Assembly: GCA_023393235.1 (NCBI GenBank)
Contig: JAEWMH010000022.1
Span: 1 to 24,687, forward strand
Direction of reading: 5' to 3'
DNA: 24,687 nt
From: Bacillota bacterium
GTDB lineage: Bacteria > Bacillota > Bacilli > Paenibacillales > NBRC-103111
The notes under the pieces are model-generated. The model ran no database searches, was not told where the DNA came from, and worked only from the letters and a program-made list of their open reading frames with translations. Within the stretch, counting starts at the first letter, position 1; the number at the start of each line of letters is the position of its first letter. Below, in pieces: positions 14,803 to 21,851 of this stretch. The translations under genes and the position numbers were made by a program.

Positions 14803-16194
14803 CTACTTCTTTTCTTTCTTGGCCTTGAACTTGTTGCGCAGCTTCTCAGCATAACCTTCCTTATTCACCTGGCGCACCCGGGCGATGGCCAGATCATTGT
14901 CCGGCACCTCATGGGTAATGGTGGAGCCCGCCACCACAAACGCACCGTCGCCTACCCGCACCGGCGCAATCAGATTCACATTGCTGCCGATGAAAGCATT
15001 GCTGCCGATTTCCGTACGGGACTTGTTGAAGCCGTCGTAGTTGGCTGTAATGACACCGCACCCGATATTTGTATGGCTGCCCACAGTGGCATCCCCTACA
15101 TAGCTCAAATGGGGCACCTTGCTGCCTTCCCCGATAACCGCATTCTTGATTTCCACAAAGTCTCCGACCTTCACACCATCCGCCAAATCCGCACCCGGAC
15201 GCAGATACGCAAAGGGTCCAATATTCACATCATTGCCGGTTTTAGCTTCCAGCAATACGGATTGTTTGATGTGCACACCGTTGCCCACCACAGAATCGGT
15301 CATTTCCACATTGGGCCCGATGACGCAGTCTTCACCGATGGCGGTTTGGCCCTTCAGCACACAGCCGGGAAGCAGTACCGTATCGGCTCCGATAGACACA
15401 CCCTTCTCTACATACGTATGGGCCGGGTCCGTCACCGTCACGCCATCCAGCATCAGACGGCGGACAATGCGCTCCCGCATCAGCCGCTCCGCTTCCGACA
15501 ACGCCACTCGGTCATTCACTCCGATGGCTTCAGCCGGATCCGTTGTCTGCCAGGCCGCTACCTTATGTCCGTCCTCCTGCAGAATCCGGATCACATCCGT
15601 GAGATAATACTCATTTTGCGCATTGTTGTTGGTCACCCTGCCCAATGCCGCAAACAGCTTCTGGTTGTCGAAGCAGTACGTGCCGGTGTTGATCTCCTTT
15701 ACCAAAGCCTGCTCCGGCGTACAATCCTTCTGCTCCACGATGCCCATAACCTGGCCGTCACCGCTGCGGACCACCCGGCCGTATCCTGTGGGGTCTGACA
15801 ACTCCGCAGTCAGCACGGTGGCCGCAGCTCCGGACTGCCCATGCACCTCTATCATCTTGCTTAGGGTTTCCTCCATCACCAGCGGAGTATCACCGCAGAC
15901 AACAACCGTGATGCCTTCCTCTTTCTCCAGCAAAGGAGCTGCCTGAAGCACGGCGTGGCCGGTTCCCAGCTGCTCTTCCTGCATCACGAACTCCGCCCGG
16001 CTGCCCAAATAGGCCTTGACCGCTTCGCTGCCATGGCCAACCACGACTACATTGCGGGAAGCGCCGAGCCCTTCAACGGCATCCAGAACATGGCCGACCA
16101 TCGGTTGGCCGCAAACGGGGTGAAGCACCTTGTACAGCTTCGACTTCATCCGCTTGCCCTTACCCGCTGCCAGGACAATACTGAGTATGTTCAA
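14803..16194 (-). CDS. glmU: Bifunctional GlcNAc-1-phosphate uridyltransferase / glucosamine-1-phosphate acetyltransferase
   Basis: A 463-residue cytoplasmic enzyme that acetylates glucosamine 1-phosphate and couples it to UTP, giving UDP-GlcNAc for peptidoglycan and teichoic acids. The N-terminal nucleotidyltransferase begins VLAAGKGKRMKSKLYKVLHP and includes QLGTGHA and VVCGDTPL. The C-terminal left-handed beta helix of hexapeptide repeats runs from about residue 250, with VPHLSYVGDA (acetyltransferase His) and GCGVITANYDG. The tail is Lys-rich. I chose TTG at 16194 because GGAG lies 9 nt upstream and the N-terminus (MNILSIVLAAG) then has family length. In-frame ATGs at 16212, 16209 and 16203 and a TTG at 16221 are alternatives. 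Confidence 0.95.
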   Translation of the reverse strand: MNILSIVLAAGKGKRMKSKLYKVLHPVCGQPMVGHVLDAVEGLGASRNVVVVGHGSEAVKAYLGSRAEFVMQEEQLGTGHAVLQAAPLLEKEEGITVVVCGDTPLVMEETLSKMIEVHGQSGAAATVLTAELSDPTGYGRVVRSGDGQVMGIVEQKDCTPEQALVKEINTGTYCFDNQKLFAALGRVTNNNAQNEYYLTDVIRILQEDGHKVAAWQTTDPAEAIGVNDRVALSEAERLMRERIVRRLMLDGVTVTDPAHTYVEKGVSIGADTVLLPGCVLKGQTAIGEDCVIGPNVEMTDSVVGNGVHIKQSVLLEAKTGNDVNIGPFAYLRPGADLADGVKVGDFVEIKNAVIGEGSKVPHLSYVGDATVGSHTNIGCGVITANYDGFNKSRTEIGSNAFIGSNVNLIAPVRVGDGAFVVAGSTITHEVPDNDLAIARVRQVNKEGYAEKLRNKFKAKKEKK

Positions 16195-16245
16195 ATTTAT
16201 CATCTCCATCATAAATTCCAATATGAATATATCCTACTTTCCGGC

Positions 16246-16273
16246 AAAAGAAAAGAGAGCCCCGGAGGCTCCC
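16246..16273 (-). terminator. Probable terminator between spoVG and glmU
   Basis: On the minus strand GAGCC/GGCTC, extendable by weaker pairs, is followed by the T-rich run TCTTTTCTTTT. The stem is short, so read-through into glmU is plausible. Confidence 0.5.
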
Positions 16274-16291
16274 ACGGAAAATGCGGTTATT

Positions 16292-16576
16292 TTATGCTCC
16301 CTCTTCCATGACTTCTTCCTCGACAGCGGCTCTTTCGTACTCAGCCAGAACGGCTGCCTGAATTTTTTCCCGGGTGGCGGAAGAGATGGGATGAGCGATA
16401 TCCCGAAACTCTCCGTCGGGAGTCCGCTTGCTGGGCATAGCAACGAACATTCCGTTATTTCCGTCAATAACGCGAATGTCGTGCACGACGAATTCGTTGT
16501 CGATGGTAATGGAGGCGATGGCCTTCATTCTTCCTTCGGAATTCACGCGGCGGAGTCTGACATCAGTAATTTGCAC
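16292..16576 (-). CDS. spoVG: Septation / stage V sporulation regulator SpoVG
   Basis: A 94-residue small nucleic-acid-binding protein that affects asymmetric septation and, in several Firmicutes, virulence and RNA metabolism. The core MQITDVRLRRV...EGRMKAIASI and FVVHDIRVIDG, MPSKRTPDGEFRDIAHPI is almost invariant in the family. The tail is acidic (VEEEVMEEGA). The frame is open upstream to 16726, but GTG at 16576 is chosen because AAGGTGGTGA, close to the full anti-SD complement, precedes it by 8 nt and the protein then begins like known SpoVG. It has its own sigma-H promoter. Confidence 0.96.
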   Translation of the reverse strand: MQITDVRLRRVNSEGRMKAIASITIDNEFVVHDIRVIDGNNGMFVAMPSKRTPDGEFRDIAHPISSATREKIQAAVLAEYERAAVEEEVMEEGA

Positions 16577-16619
16577 GTTTACGTTCACCACCTTTTTTTT
16601 AAGCAGGACTTGCTGTATA

Positions 16620-16644
16620 TTTCCACAACAGCTGGGAAAATCCT
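16620..16644 (-). promoter_or_regulatory. Sigma-H promoter of spoVG
   Basis: On the minus strand AGGATTT (16638-16644), an 11-bp spacer, then GTGGAAA (16620-16626). This matches the sigma-H pattern RNAGGAWWW and RNNGAAT. As I recall it, the B. subtilis spoVG promoter has the same AGGATTT, 11-bp spacing and GTGGAAT. The DNA upstream (16650-16690) is a run of A and T tracts, also a feature of the B. subtilis promoter. Confidence 0.8.
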
Positions 16645-16692
16645 TCTTTTTTGTGCTTAAAAAAAAGGTTTTTTTAAAAATATTTATACAAC

Positions 16693-17088
16693 TTAAACTA
16701 TTTCGACATTTCTCAACGCGATGCATTCTATTTCGACAAGAACATCCTTCGGCAGGCGCGCAACCTCTACGGTAGAGCGTGCCGGCTTGTGATCCTTGAA
16801 GAAGGAACCATACACCTCGTTGAACTCTGCGAACAGGTTCATGTCCTTCAGGAACACGGTGGTTTTGACCACTTGGGATAAACCCGATCCGGCCTCCTGC
16901 AGCACCGCTACCAAGTTCTTCAACACCTGCTCCGCTTGCTCGGCAATGCCGCCCTCCAGAAGAGTCCCGTCCGGACGGAGGGGAATTTGCCCTGAGGTAT
17001 ACACCATATCGCCTGCAATTACGGCCTGGGAATACGGCCCGATGGCGGCAGGAGCTTCTGCCGTCGCTACAATTTTGAGCATAATCAT
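16693..17088 (-). CDS. ridA: RidA family 2-iminobutanoate/2-iminopropanoate deaminase (YabJ)
   Basis: A 131-residue member of the YjgF/YER057c/UK114 family, cytoplasmic trimers that hydrolyse reactive enamines and imines made by PLP enzymes. Motifs: APAAIGPYSQAV near the N-terminus, YTSGQIPL, NLVAVLQEAGSG, VVKTTVFLKDM, and PARSTVEVARLPKD with the substrate-binding Arg, followed by VEIECIA. ATG at 17088 is preceded by AAGGAG at 6 nt; the frame continues upstream without family similarity. It lies 57 bp after purR, the B. subtilis purR-yabJ operon arrangement. Confidence 0.95.
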   Translation of the reverse strand: MIMLKIVATAEAPAAIGPYSQAVIAGDMVYTSGQIPLRPDGTLLEGGIAEQAEQVLKNLVAVLQEAGSGLSQVVKTTVFLKDMNLFAEFNEVYGSFFKDHKPARSTVEVARLPKDVLVEIECIALRNVEIV

Positions 17089-17145
17089 GCTTGTCTCCTT
17101 CCGGCGGCCAGCCGGCAAGGCGGGCTCATAAACCCACACTGCCAT

Positions 17146-17973
17146 TTACTGGTCCGATTCAAAATAATTGCCTAAAACCACCTTCACCTGCTTGCTGCGC
17201 GAATCCACATGGGTCAGACGGGCAAGGGAAATATAATCCTCTACCAAATGCTCCTCTACCTCATCGGAATCCACAAAAACTCCAACACCCTTCACGGTCG
17301 CCCGGAACTCCGACAACAGATCCATCATGCCGTGAATGGTGCCGCCTGCACGCATGAAGTCGTCGATAATCAATACCTTGGCTTCTTCCTTTAATGCCCG
17401 TCTCGAGAGGGACATGGTCTGGATCCGCTTGTTGGAGCCCGACACATAGTTGATGCTTACGGCGGAGCCTTCCGTCACCTTGTTGTCCCGGCGCACAATC
17501 ACCACCGGCAGGTTCAGGAACGTAGCCGTGGCATAAGCCAGCGGAATCCCCTTGGTTTCTACCGTCATGACCACATCGATATCCCGTCCGGCAAAAGCGG
17601 TTGCAAACATCTTGCCGATTTCATTCAGAATCATCGGACGGCCCAGCAGGTCGGACATATACATATATCCGCCCGGCAGAACCCGCTCCGGCTGCTCCAG
17701 CTGTCTGCATATATCCACCATGAAGATCTCCGACTGCGCCTTGGAAACCTTCGGAATAAACTTCACCCCGCCGGCGGCTCCGGCCAATGTCTGGAGATCC
17801 CCCAGCCCTTCCGATTCACACACTTCCTTGATGATGGCCAAATCCTCGCTGATGGACGACTTGGCCGAATTATATCGCTCAGCAAAGGTTGTCAGCGGAA
17901 TCAACGTATGGGGGCGAAACAGCAAGTATTGCGTCATTTCTACCAATCTTGCGCTTCGCTTTAATTTTTTCAT
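17146..17973 (-). CDS. purR: Purine operon repressor PurR
   Basis: A 275-residue regulator that represses purine synthesis and salvage genes; PRPP binding relieves repression. Residues 1-75 form a winged-helix DNA-binding domain (KKLKRSARLVEMTQYLL). Residues about 80-275 are a phosphoribosyltransferase-like domain with the PRPP loop VLIIDDFMRAGGT near residue 205 and VETKGIPLAY. ATG at 17973 is preceded by GGGGGTG at about 5-7 nt. It is followed by ridA, and prs, which makes its ligand, lies nearby. A PurBox overlaps its own promoter, so it is probably autoregulated. Confidence 0.97.
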   Translation of the reverse strand: MKKLKRSARLVEMTQYLLFRPHTLIPLTTFAERYNSAKSSISEDLAIIKEVCESEGLGDLQTLAGAAGGVKFIPKVSKAQSEIFMVDICRQLEQPERVLPGGYMYMSDLLGRPMILNEIGKMFATAFAGRDIDVVMTVETKGIPLAYATATFLNLPVVIVRRDNKVTEGSAVSINYVSGSNKRIQTMSLSRRALKEEAKVLIIDDFMRAGGTIHGMMDLLSEFRATVKGVGVFVDSDEVEEHLVEDYISLARLTHVDSRSKQVKVVLGNYFESDQ

Positions 17974-18008
17974 GCATGCACCCCCGATTGCGGATCATAT
18001 CCACACTC

Positions 18009-18052
18009 AAATCCGAATATTATAATGAGAATATATCATTTATGTCCGTATT
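18009..18052 (-). promoter_or_regulatory. purR promoter with overlapping PurBox
   Basis: On the minus strand CGGACA (18043-18048), 18 bp, TATAAT (18019-18024). On the plus strand AAATCCGAATATT (18009-18021) matches 12 of 13 positions of the PurBox AWWWCCGAACWWT and covers part of the -10. A weaker inverted copy (AATACGGACATAA on the minus strand, 18040-18052; 9 of 13) lies 18 bp away, close to the spacing of known PurBox pairs. Confidence 0.65.
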
Positions 18053-18112
18053 TATTCAAGTTCCCAATGAAATTGTTTCTTACATGCAGCTGACATCCGT
18101 GTAAATTCTCTC

Positions 18113-18985
18113 TTAGGGGGCGGCATGTTCCCCGGTTAACATCCTCACCGCATAGACTTCCTTGCAGAAGCCGCGGAGCCCGTTGTAGATACGCTGTGCC
18201 TTCTTCTCCTTGGAGCAAAGGGCAAAAACTGTGGGACCGCTACCGGACATCAGCACTCCGTCCGCTCCCAACCGCTCCATGCAGTTCTTCAGCTGCCGGA
18301 CCTCCGGATATAAGGATAATGTAACCTCTTCCAAAACATTGCCCAAACCCGCGCACAAGTTGTGGTAATCCTTGCTCCGGATGGCCTCGGCAACAGCCGC
18401 CGTGTCCGGATGCTTCGCAATCCGGGAAGCATTCAGCTTGCCGTACACATCTGCGGTAGACACATTGATAGGGGGCTTGGCCAACACCACCCAGCATTGG
18501 GGCGGGGAATCAATAAACTCCAGCTTCTCGCCGCGGCCCCGGGCAATAGCGGTCCCGCCGGTTACGCAAAACGGTACATCTGACCCCAGCTCAGCACCCA
18601 GCGTGCGAAGCTCCTCATCAGTGATGCCCAGCCGCCACAGGCGGTTCAACCCCCGCAGTGTAGCCGCCGCATCGCTGCTTCCACCGGCAAGCCCTGCTGC
18701 TACCGGAATTTTTTTATCCAAATGAATATAGACCCCTTGCTTCACATCATAACGGTCCTTGATTAATCTGGCTGCCTGAAAAGCCAGGTTCTTCTCATCC
18801 AGCGGAATATACCCCGCCTGGCTGGAGATAATGATGGCATCCCGGTCCAGTTCCTTCATTTCGATCCGGTCCGCCAGATCCACCATTGTCATAATCATTT
18901 CTACTTCATGATAACCGTCCGGCCGCTTATGCAGCACGTCCAGGGTAAGATTGATTTTGGCTGAAGCTTTTTCCATCACTCGCAC
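18113..18985 (-). CDS. ispE: 4-(cytidine 5'-diphospho)-2-C-methyl-D-erythritol kinase
   Basis: A 290-residue GHMP-family kinase of the MEP (non-mevalonate) isoprenoid pathway, phosphorylating CDP-ME with ATP. Motifs: KASAKINLTLDVLHKRPDGYHEVE at the N-terminus, the ATP-binding glycine-rich stretch VAAGLAGGSSDAAATLRGLN near residue 100, LGSDVPFC, and C-terminal LMSGSGPTVFAL. The frame opens at TTG 19021, but GTG at 18985 is preferred: AGGTG lies 7 nt upstream and the N-terminus MRVMEKASAKINL aligns with B. subtilis MRILEKAPAKINL. Its position between sspF and purR is conserved. Confidence 0.96.
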   Translation of the reverse strand: MRVMEKASAKINLTLDVLHKRPDGYHEVEMIMTMVDLADRIEMKELDRDAIIISSQAGYIPLDEKNLAFQAARLIKDRYDVKQGVYIHLDKKIPVAAGLAGGSSDAAATLRGLNRLWRLGITDEELRTLGAELGSDVPFCVTGGTAIARGRGEKLEFIDSPPQCWVVLAKPPINVSTADVYGKLNASRIAKHPDTAAVAEAIRSKDYHNLCAGLGNVLEEVTLSLYPEVRQLKNCMERLGADGVLMSGSGPTVFALCSKEKKAQRIYNGLRGFCKEVYAVRMLTGEHAAP

Positions 18986-19081
18986 AAGGCTGCACCTACT
19001 TTCAATAACGGCCTGATCCAACTTTACATATTATAGCAAACCCCGTTGGGAAAAGCATCTGGCGTTCATTCGGCGGTTTTC

Positions 19082-19116
19082 AAATAAAGCCGAGGCGTAT
19101 GAAAACGCCCCGGCTT
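19082..19116 (-). terminator. Intrinsic terminator after sspF
   Basis: On the minus strand a 12-bp stem AAGCCGGGGCGT/ACGCCTCGGCTT, with one G-U pair and a 6-nt loop, is followed by TATTTG. The T-run is short. Confidence 0.8.
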
Positions 19117-19142
19117 GGATTGCGCTCTATTCGGTTAACGGC

Positions 19143-19343
19143 TTATCTTCCCGGCGGCTGGCCCTGCCCTTGTGCCTTGGCTGCCTGCTCGGCCATCTGG
19201 ATGGCCCGCTTCACCATATTGCCCGCATCCTTGGTGGTGATGCCGCCCCAGCCTTCCCGCTGGACAGTATTATAAAAACCCAGATCCTTCGCCAACTCGT
19301 ATTTCAGCTGCTCCGACATGACCCCGCGGCGCCTTCTGCCCAT
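19143..19343 (-). CDS. sspF: Small acid-soluble spore protein SspF (alpha/beta-type SASP)
   Basis: A 66-residue protein of the alpha/beta SASP-like family, DNA-binding proteins packed in the forespore. MGRRRRGVMSEQLKYELAKD and GFYNTVQREGWGGITTKDAG then NMVKRAIQMAEQ are diagnostic, close to B. subtilis SspF (61 residues). The tail is Gln/Gly-rich. ATG at 19343 is preceded by AGGAGG at 9 nt; the frame opens upstream only at a TTG overlapping that SD. A perfect sigma-G-type -10 lies upstream. Confidence 0.95.
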   Translation of the reverse strand: MGRRRRGVMSEQLKYELAKDLGFYNTVQREGWGGITTKDAGNMVKRAIQMAEQAAKAQGQGQPPGR

Positions 19344-19381
19344 TCCACAATCCCTCCTTGGTGACAATTTGTCTTTACCGG

Positions 19382-19411
19382 TAGGATGCGCAGACAGGGC
19401 CGGTTTTAGCC
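19382..19411 (-). promoter_or_regulatory. Candidate sigma-G promoter of sspF
   Basis: CATCCTA (19382-19388 on the minus strand) matches the sigma-G -10 CATNNTA. The -35 region 17-18 bp upstream (GCTAA or GGCTA) is a poor match to GNATR. sspF homologs are forespore genes, and the predicted leader would be about 30 nt. Confidence 0.35.
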
Positions 19412-19435
19412 GCTGCTGATTAATGTTTTATGAAA

Positions 19436-19469
19436 CCAAAAAAAGAAACTCCGGCGAACATCACCGGAG
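19436..19469 (-). terminator. Intrinsic terminator after veg
   Basis: On the minus strand CTCCGG/CCGGAG with a 9-nt loop is followed by TTTCTTTTTTT, about 20 bp past the veg stop. Confidence 0.85.
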
Positions 19470-19490
19470 CCTTGCGGCAGTCTCGCAGGG

Positions 19491-19766
19491 TCACCCCTGA
19501 ATGTATGTAATCCGCATCTGGCCATCCTCACTGCAGACAGTCACTTCCACTGTCTCCGTCAAGATGTCCGCGTAGCTGTAGGAAACCCGTTTGAAGCTTT
19601 GCTGGTCCTGGTCCAGCTTGACAATAAATACAGAAGGGTAGGTTTCTTCAAGCACACCTGAACGTTCAATGGTTTTCCTCCGGCCGCCGTTGGCGCGGAG
19701 AGTAATCTTCTGTCCCACATGTGTTTCCATGGTACGTTTGATCTCCAAAAGCGCATTTTTAGCCAT
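19491..19766 (-). CDS. veg: Veg protein (biofilm-related, strongly expressed)
   Basis: A 91-residue small protein (86 in B. subtilis) that stimulates biofilm formation in B. subtilis by counteracting SinR. The core TLRANGGRRKTIERSGVLEE, TYPSVFIVKLDQDQ and RVSYSYADILTETVEV is highly conserved. The C-terminal 15 residues differ from B. subtilis. ATG at 19766 is preceded by AGAGGTGG at about 8-10 nt. Two tandem consensus sigma-A promoters lie upstream and a terminator follows, so it is a strong monocistronic unit. Confidence 0.96.
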   Translation of the reverse strand: MAKNALLEIKRTMETHVGQKITLRANGGRRKTIERSGVLEETYPSVFIVKLDQDQQSFKRVSYSYADILTETVEVTVCSEDGQMRITYIQG

Positions 19767-19792
19767 GGACTACTACCACCTCTTTCTATCCC

Positions 19793-19821
19793 ATTATACC
19801 TCAGATTGTCCATCTTGTCAA
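19793..19821 (-). promoter_or_regulatory. veg promoter, proximal, full consensus
   Basis: TTGACA (19816-19821), exactly 17 bp, TATAAT (19793-19798) on the minus strand: a perfect sigma-A promoter. The predicted leader is about 20 nt. The B. subtilis veg promoter is one of the strongest vegetative promoters known. Confidence 0.93.
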
Positions 19822-19833
19822 ATGAAGCCAAAT

Positions 19834-19863
19834 ATTATACCAGTGAAGAAAACCAGTTGTCAA
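19834..19863 (-). promoter_or_regulatory. veg promoter, distal, full consensus with extended -10
   Basis: A second TTGACA (19858-19863), 18 bp, TATAAT (19834-19839) preceded by TGG, 41 bp upstream of the proximal promoter and in the same direction. Both hexamers are perfect. Confidence 0.88.
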
Positions 19864-19932
19864 TGGTAATCCCCATATCCCGTTTTTAATATGTCCTGAA
19901 CCCGTTTCCTTTATCCGTCTTTTCCAAAAAAA

Positions 19933-19964
19933 GAAAAACCGCCCTCCTGGTGACCAGGCGGGCG
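19933..19964 (-). terminator. Intrinsic terminator after yabG
   Basis: On the minus strand a 12-bp stem CCGCCCGCCTGG/CCAGGAGGGCGG, with one mismatch and a 3-nt loop, is followed by TTTTTCTTTTTTT, 11 bp past the yabG stop. Confidence 0.93.
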
Positions 19965-19975
19965 GCATCGGACGT

Positions 19976-20833
19976 TCAGTATGTTTTAAAGCCCGGAATT
20001 CCCAGGCGGTAGCTGCCGCGGGTATCGATTCCCCCAAGCCCCTCCAGACCGCTCATGGTATGCTGGAGGATATCCGCCATCTGGACGGTATCCTTAATGG
20101 GGGTAAACGCCACCTTGGCAGCGATGTACAATGGATCCAGCGCATGGATCAGCACCCGCCCCGGAGAGCTGGCGTAATTGGCCCCGGCCTGCAGCAGCGC
20201 CTCAAAATGGGATTGGCAGGCTCCCGCAATAATAACCAGAGCATCCCGGTTGCGCTCATACTTCCGGGCCGTGCGTACCGCATTCACGAAGTTCTGGGAA
20301 TTCTTATAGCTGGACAGACTCTGAGCATCCCCATGCTTGATATCCTTCAGAATCCCGTCATGTCCAGTAATAACCACGATATCCGGATGCACCTGGGGCA
20401 GTAGCCGGGTCAAAGCCTCCGCCATATTCTGCTCCGGCACATAGATGCCCTCTGCCGGCACACGCAGATCCCCGTAGAGTCCCATGCTTTTGCGCAGATA
20501 ATTAGGGTCCCCGTCCAAGTGGAGCACCTTGCCCGGCACCTCAAAATGCCCGGGGGACTGGCGTCCGCTTCTTGCGGCGGAAGCCGCCTGCTTAACCGGC
20601 TGGGGCAGGCTTTTGGTCATCACGCTGCGCATTTCGGTGCACCGCTGCTGCATATCTTCCTCATGGCGGGCGATGCGGGTTTCAGGTGCAGGGCTCAAGT
20701 CCGCGACGGATGCATCCGCCAGAAGCCGCACATCCACCCCCCGGAGCAGCGCAGTCTGATAAGAAAAATCTTGAATTTTAAAAATGACGTCACCGCCATA
20801 GGATTTCCGAACCACCAGATCGCCTTGCTTCAT
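19976..20833 (-). CDS. yabG: Sporulation-specific protease YabG
   Basis: A 285-residue mother-cell protease (MEROPS U57 family) that processes spore coat proteins such as SpoIVA and SafA. The N-terminal segment MKQGDLVVRKSYGGDVIFKI resembles the SH3-like start of B. subtilis YabG. The C-terminal catalytic part has GKVLHLDGD, DIVVITGHDG, SQNFVNAVRTARK, AGACQSHFEALLQAGANYAS and RVLIHALDP; conserved His and Cys residues lie in GHD and GACQSH. The frame opens at 20911, but ATG at 20833 is chosen for its GAGGAGGGG SD, its family N-terminus, and because a sigma-K promoter would initiate between the two. It has its own promoter and terminator. Confidence 0.95.
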   Translation of the reverse strand: MKQGDLVVRKSYGGDVIFKIQDFSYQTALLRGVDVRLLADASVADLSPAPETRIARHEEDMQQRCTEMRSVMTKSLPQPVKQAASAARSGRQSPGHFEVPGKVLHLDGDPNYLRKSMGLYGDLRVPAEGIYVPEQNMAEALTRLLPQVHPDIVVITGHDGILKDIKHGDAQSLSSYKNSQNFVNAVRTARKYERNRDALVIIAGACQSHFEALLQAGANYASSPGRVLIHALDPLYIAAKVAFTPIKDTVQMADILQHTMSGLEGLGGIDTRGSYRLGIPGFKTY

Positions 20834-20857
20834 TGCGCCTATCCCCTCCTCACGATG

Positions 20858-20886
20858 TATCGTATGGCGGGACTGGGCGTTTGGTG
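20858..20886 (-). promoter_or_regulatory. Sigma-K promoter of yabG
   Basis: On the minus strand CACC (20883-20886), 16 bp, CATACGATA (20858-20866), preceded by GC. This is an exact fit to the sigma-K consensus mACm-16-gCATAnnnTA. yabG is sigma-K-dependent in B. subtilis. Initiation would fall about 15-20 nt before the ATG at 20833. Confidence 0.78.
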
Positions 20887-20909
20887 CGGTGCAAATCAGG
20901 AATTCAAAC

Positions 20910-20943
20910 AAAAACTCCCCCGCCGGCTGCCGGCAAGGGGAGT
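20910..20943 (-). terminator. Intrinsic terminator after rsmA
   Basis: On the minus strand ACTCCCC/GGGGAGT with inner GCCGGC/GCCGGC pairing is followed by TTTTTG, 8 bp past the rsmA stop. Confidence 0.85.
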
Positions 20944-20951
20944 AAATGCGC

Positions 20952-21851
20952 TTAAACGCTGATTCCGGCCTCCTGGAGGGCCTCTGTAAGGCGGGCGAAC
21001 TCTTCGAGGCTCAATGTCTCACCGCGGCGTATAGGATCAATTCCGGCCTTCTCCAGCGCTTGCTCCAGAAGATGCCGGGTTTCTTTGGTGAAGAACCGGG
21101 TTAAGAGATTATTAAAGATGGTTTTCCTCCGTTGGGTAAAGGAGGCCTGCACCACCTGAAAATACAGCTGCTCATCTGACACCTGGACAGGCGGAGCTTT
21201 GCGCAGCCGCAGCCGGATCACGGCAGAGTCCACGTTGGGCTGAGGAATGAAGACGGTGCGGGGAACAATGGCCACTACCTGGGGCTCGCAATAATACTGC
21301 ACGGCAATGCTCAGGCTGCCGTAATCCTTGTTGCCGGGCTTGGCCGCCATCCGGTCCGCCACTTCCTTCTGGATCATCACCACGATATTCTCCAGGGGGA
21401 TATGCTCCTCCAAAAGTCGCATGACAATAGGCGTAGTCACATAATAGGGCAGGTTGGCCACCACGCTGACACCCTTCACATCTGCGAAGTAACGCTGGAA
21501 CAAATCATCCAGATCCACCTTCAGAATATCCCCATGAACCACAGACGCATTGCCGTAGGCCGACAGCGTTTCCTCCAGAACAGGCAGCATCCGCTGGTCC
21601 AGCTCCACTGCCACCACACGTCCCGCACGTTTAGCCAATTGCTGGGTCAGAGCCCCCAGTCCGGGGCCGATTTCCAAGGCGCCCTTGGACTCGTCCAGCT
21701 CAGCCGCATTCACGATATTGCCCAGGATATTGAGATCTACGAGAAAATTCTGGCCAAGGCTTTTCTTGGCTGTAATGCCGTACCGGCCCAGAACATCCTT
21801 CGTTCTGGCCGGGGATGCAACATCCGTTTGTGCGGAATAGGGTTTTGTCAT
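20952..21851 (-). CDS. rsmA: 16S rRNA dimethyladenosine transferase RsmA/KsgA
   Basis: A 299-residue SAM-dependent methyltransferase that dimethylates two adjacent adenines in the 3'-terminal hairpin of 16S rRNA during 30S assembly. Motifs: KKSLGQNFLVD at the N-terminus, SAM-binding EIGPGLGALTQ near residue 61, VVAVELDQRM, and catalytic NLPYYVTTPI near 131. FIPQPNVDSAVIRL and QRRKTIFNNL lie in the C-terminal half. ATG at 21851 overlaps the rnmV stop by 4 nt (ATGA), so translation is coupled to rnmV. Confidence 0.97.
   Translation of the reverse strand: MTKPYSAQTDVASPARTKDVLGRYGITAKKSLGQNFLVDLNILGNIVNAAELDESKGALEIGPGLGALTQQLAKRAGRVVAVELDQRMLPVLEETLSAYGNASVVHGDILKVDLDDLFQRYFADVKGVSVVANLPYYVTTPIVMRLLEEHIPLENIVVMIQKEVADRMAAKPGNKDYGSLSIAVQYYCEPQVVAIVPRTVFIPQPNVDSAVIRLRLRKAPPVQVSDEQLYFQVVQASFTQRRKTIFNNLLTRFFTKETRHLLEQALEKAGIDPIRRGETLSLEEFARLTEALQEAGISV

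Noticed and set aside
14713..15798. 361-codon plus-strand open frame
   Set aside because: It lies antisense to glmU, whose frame has full family motifs, and its His/Arg-rich translation is typical of a shadow frame.
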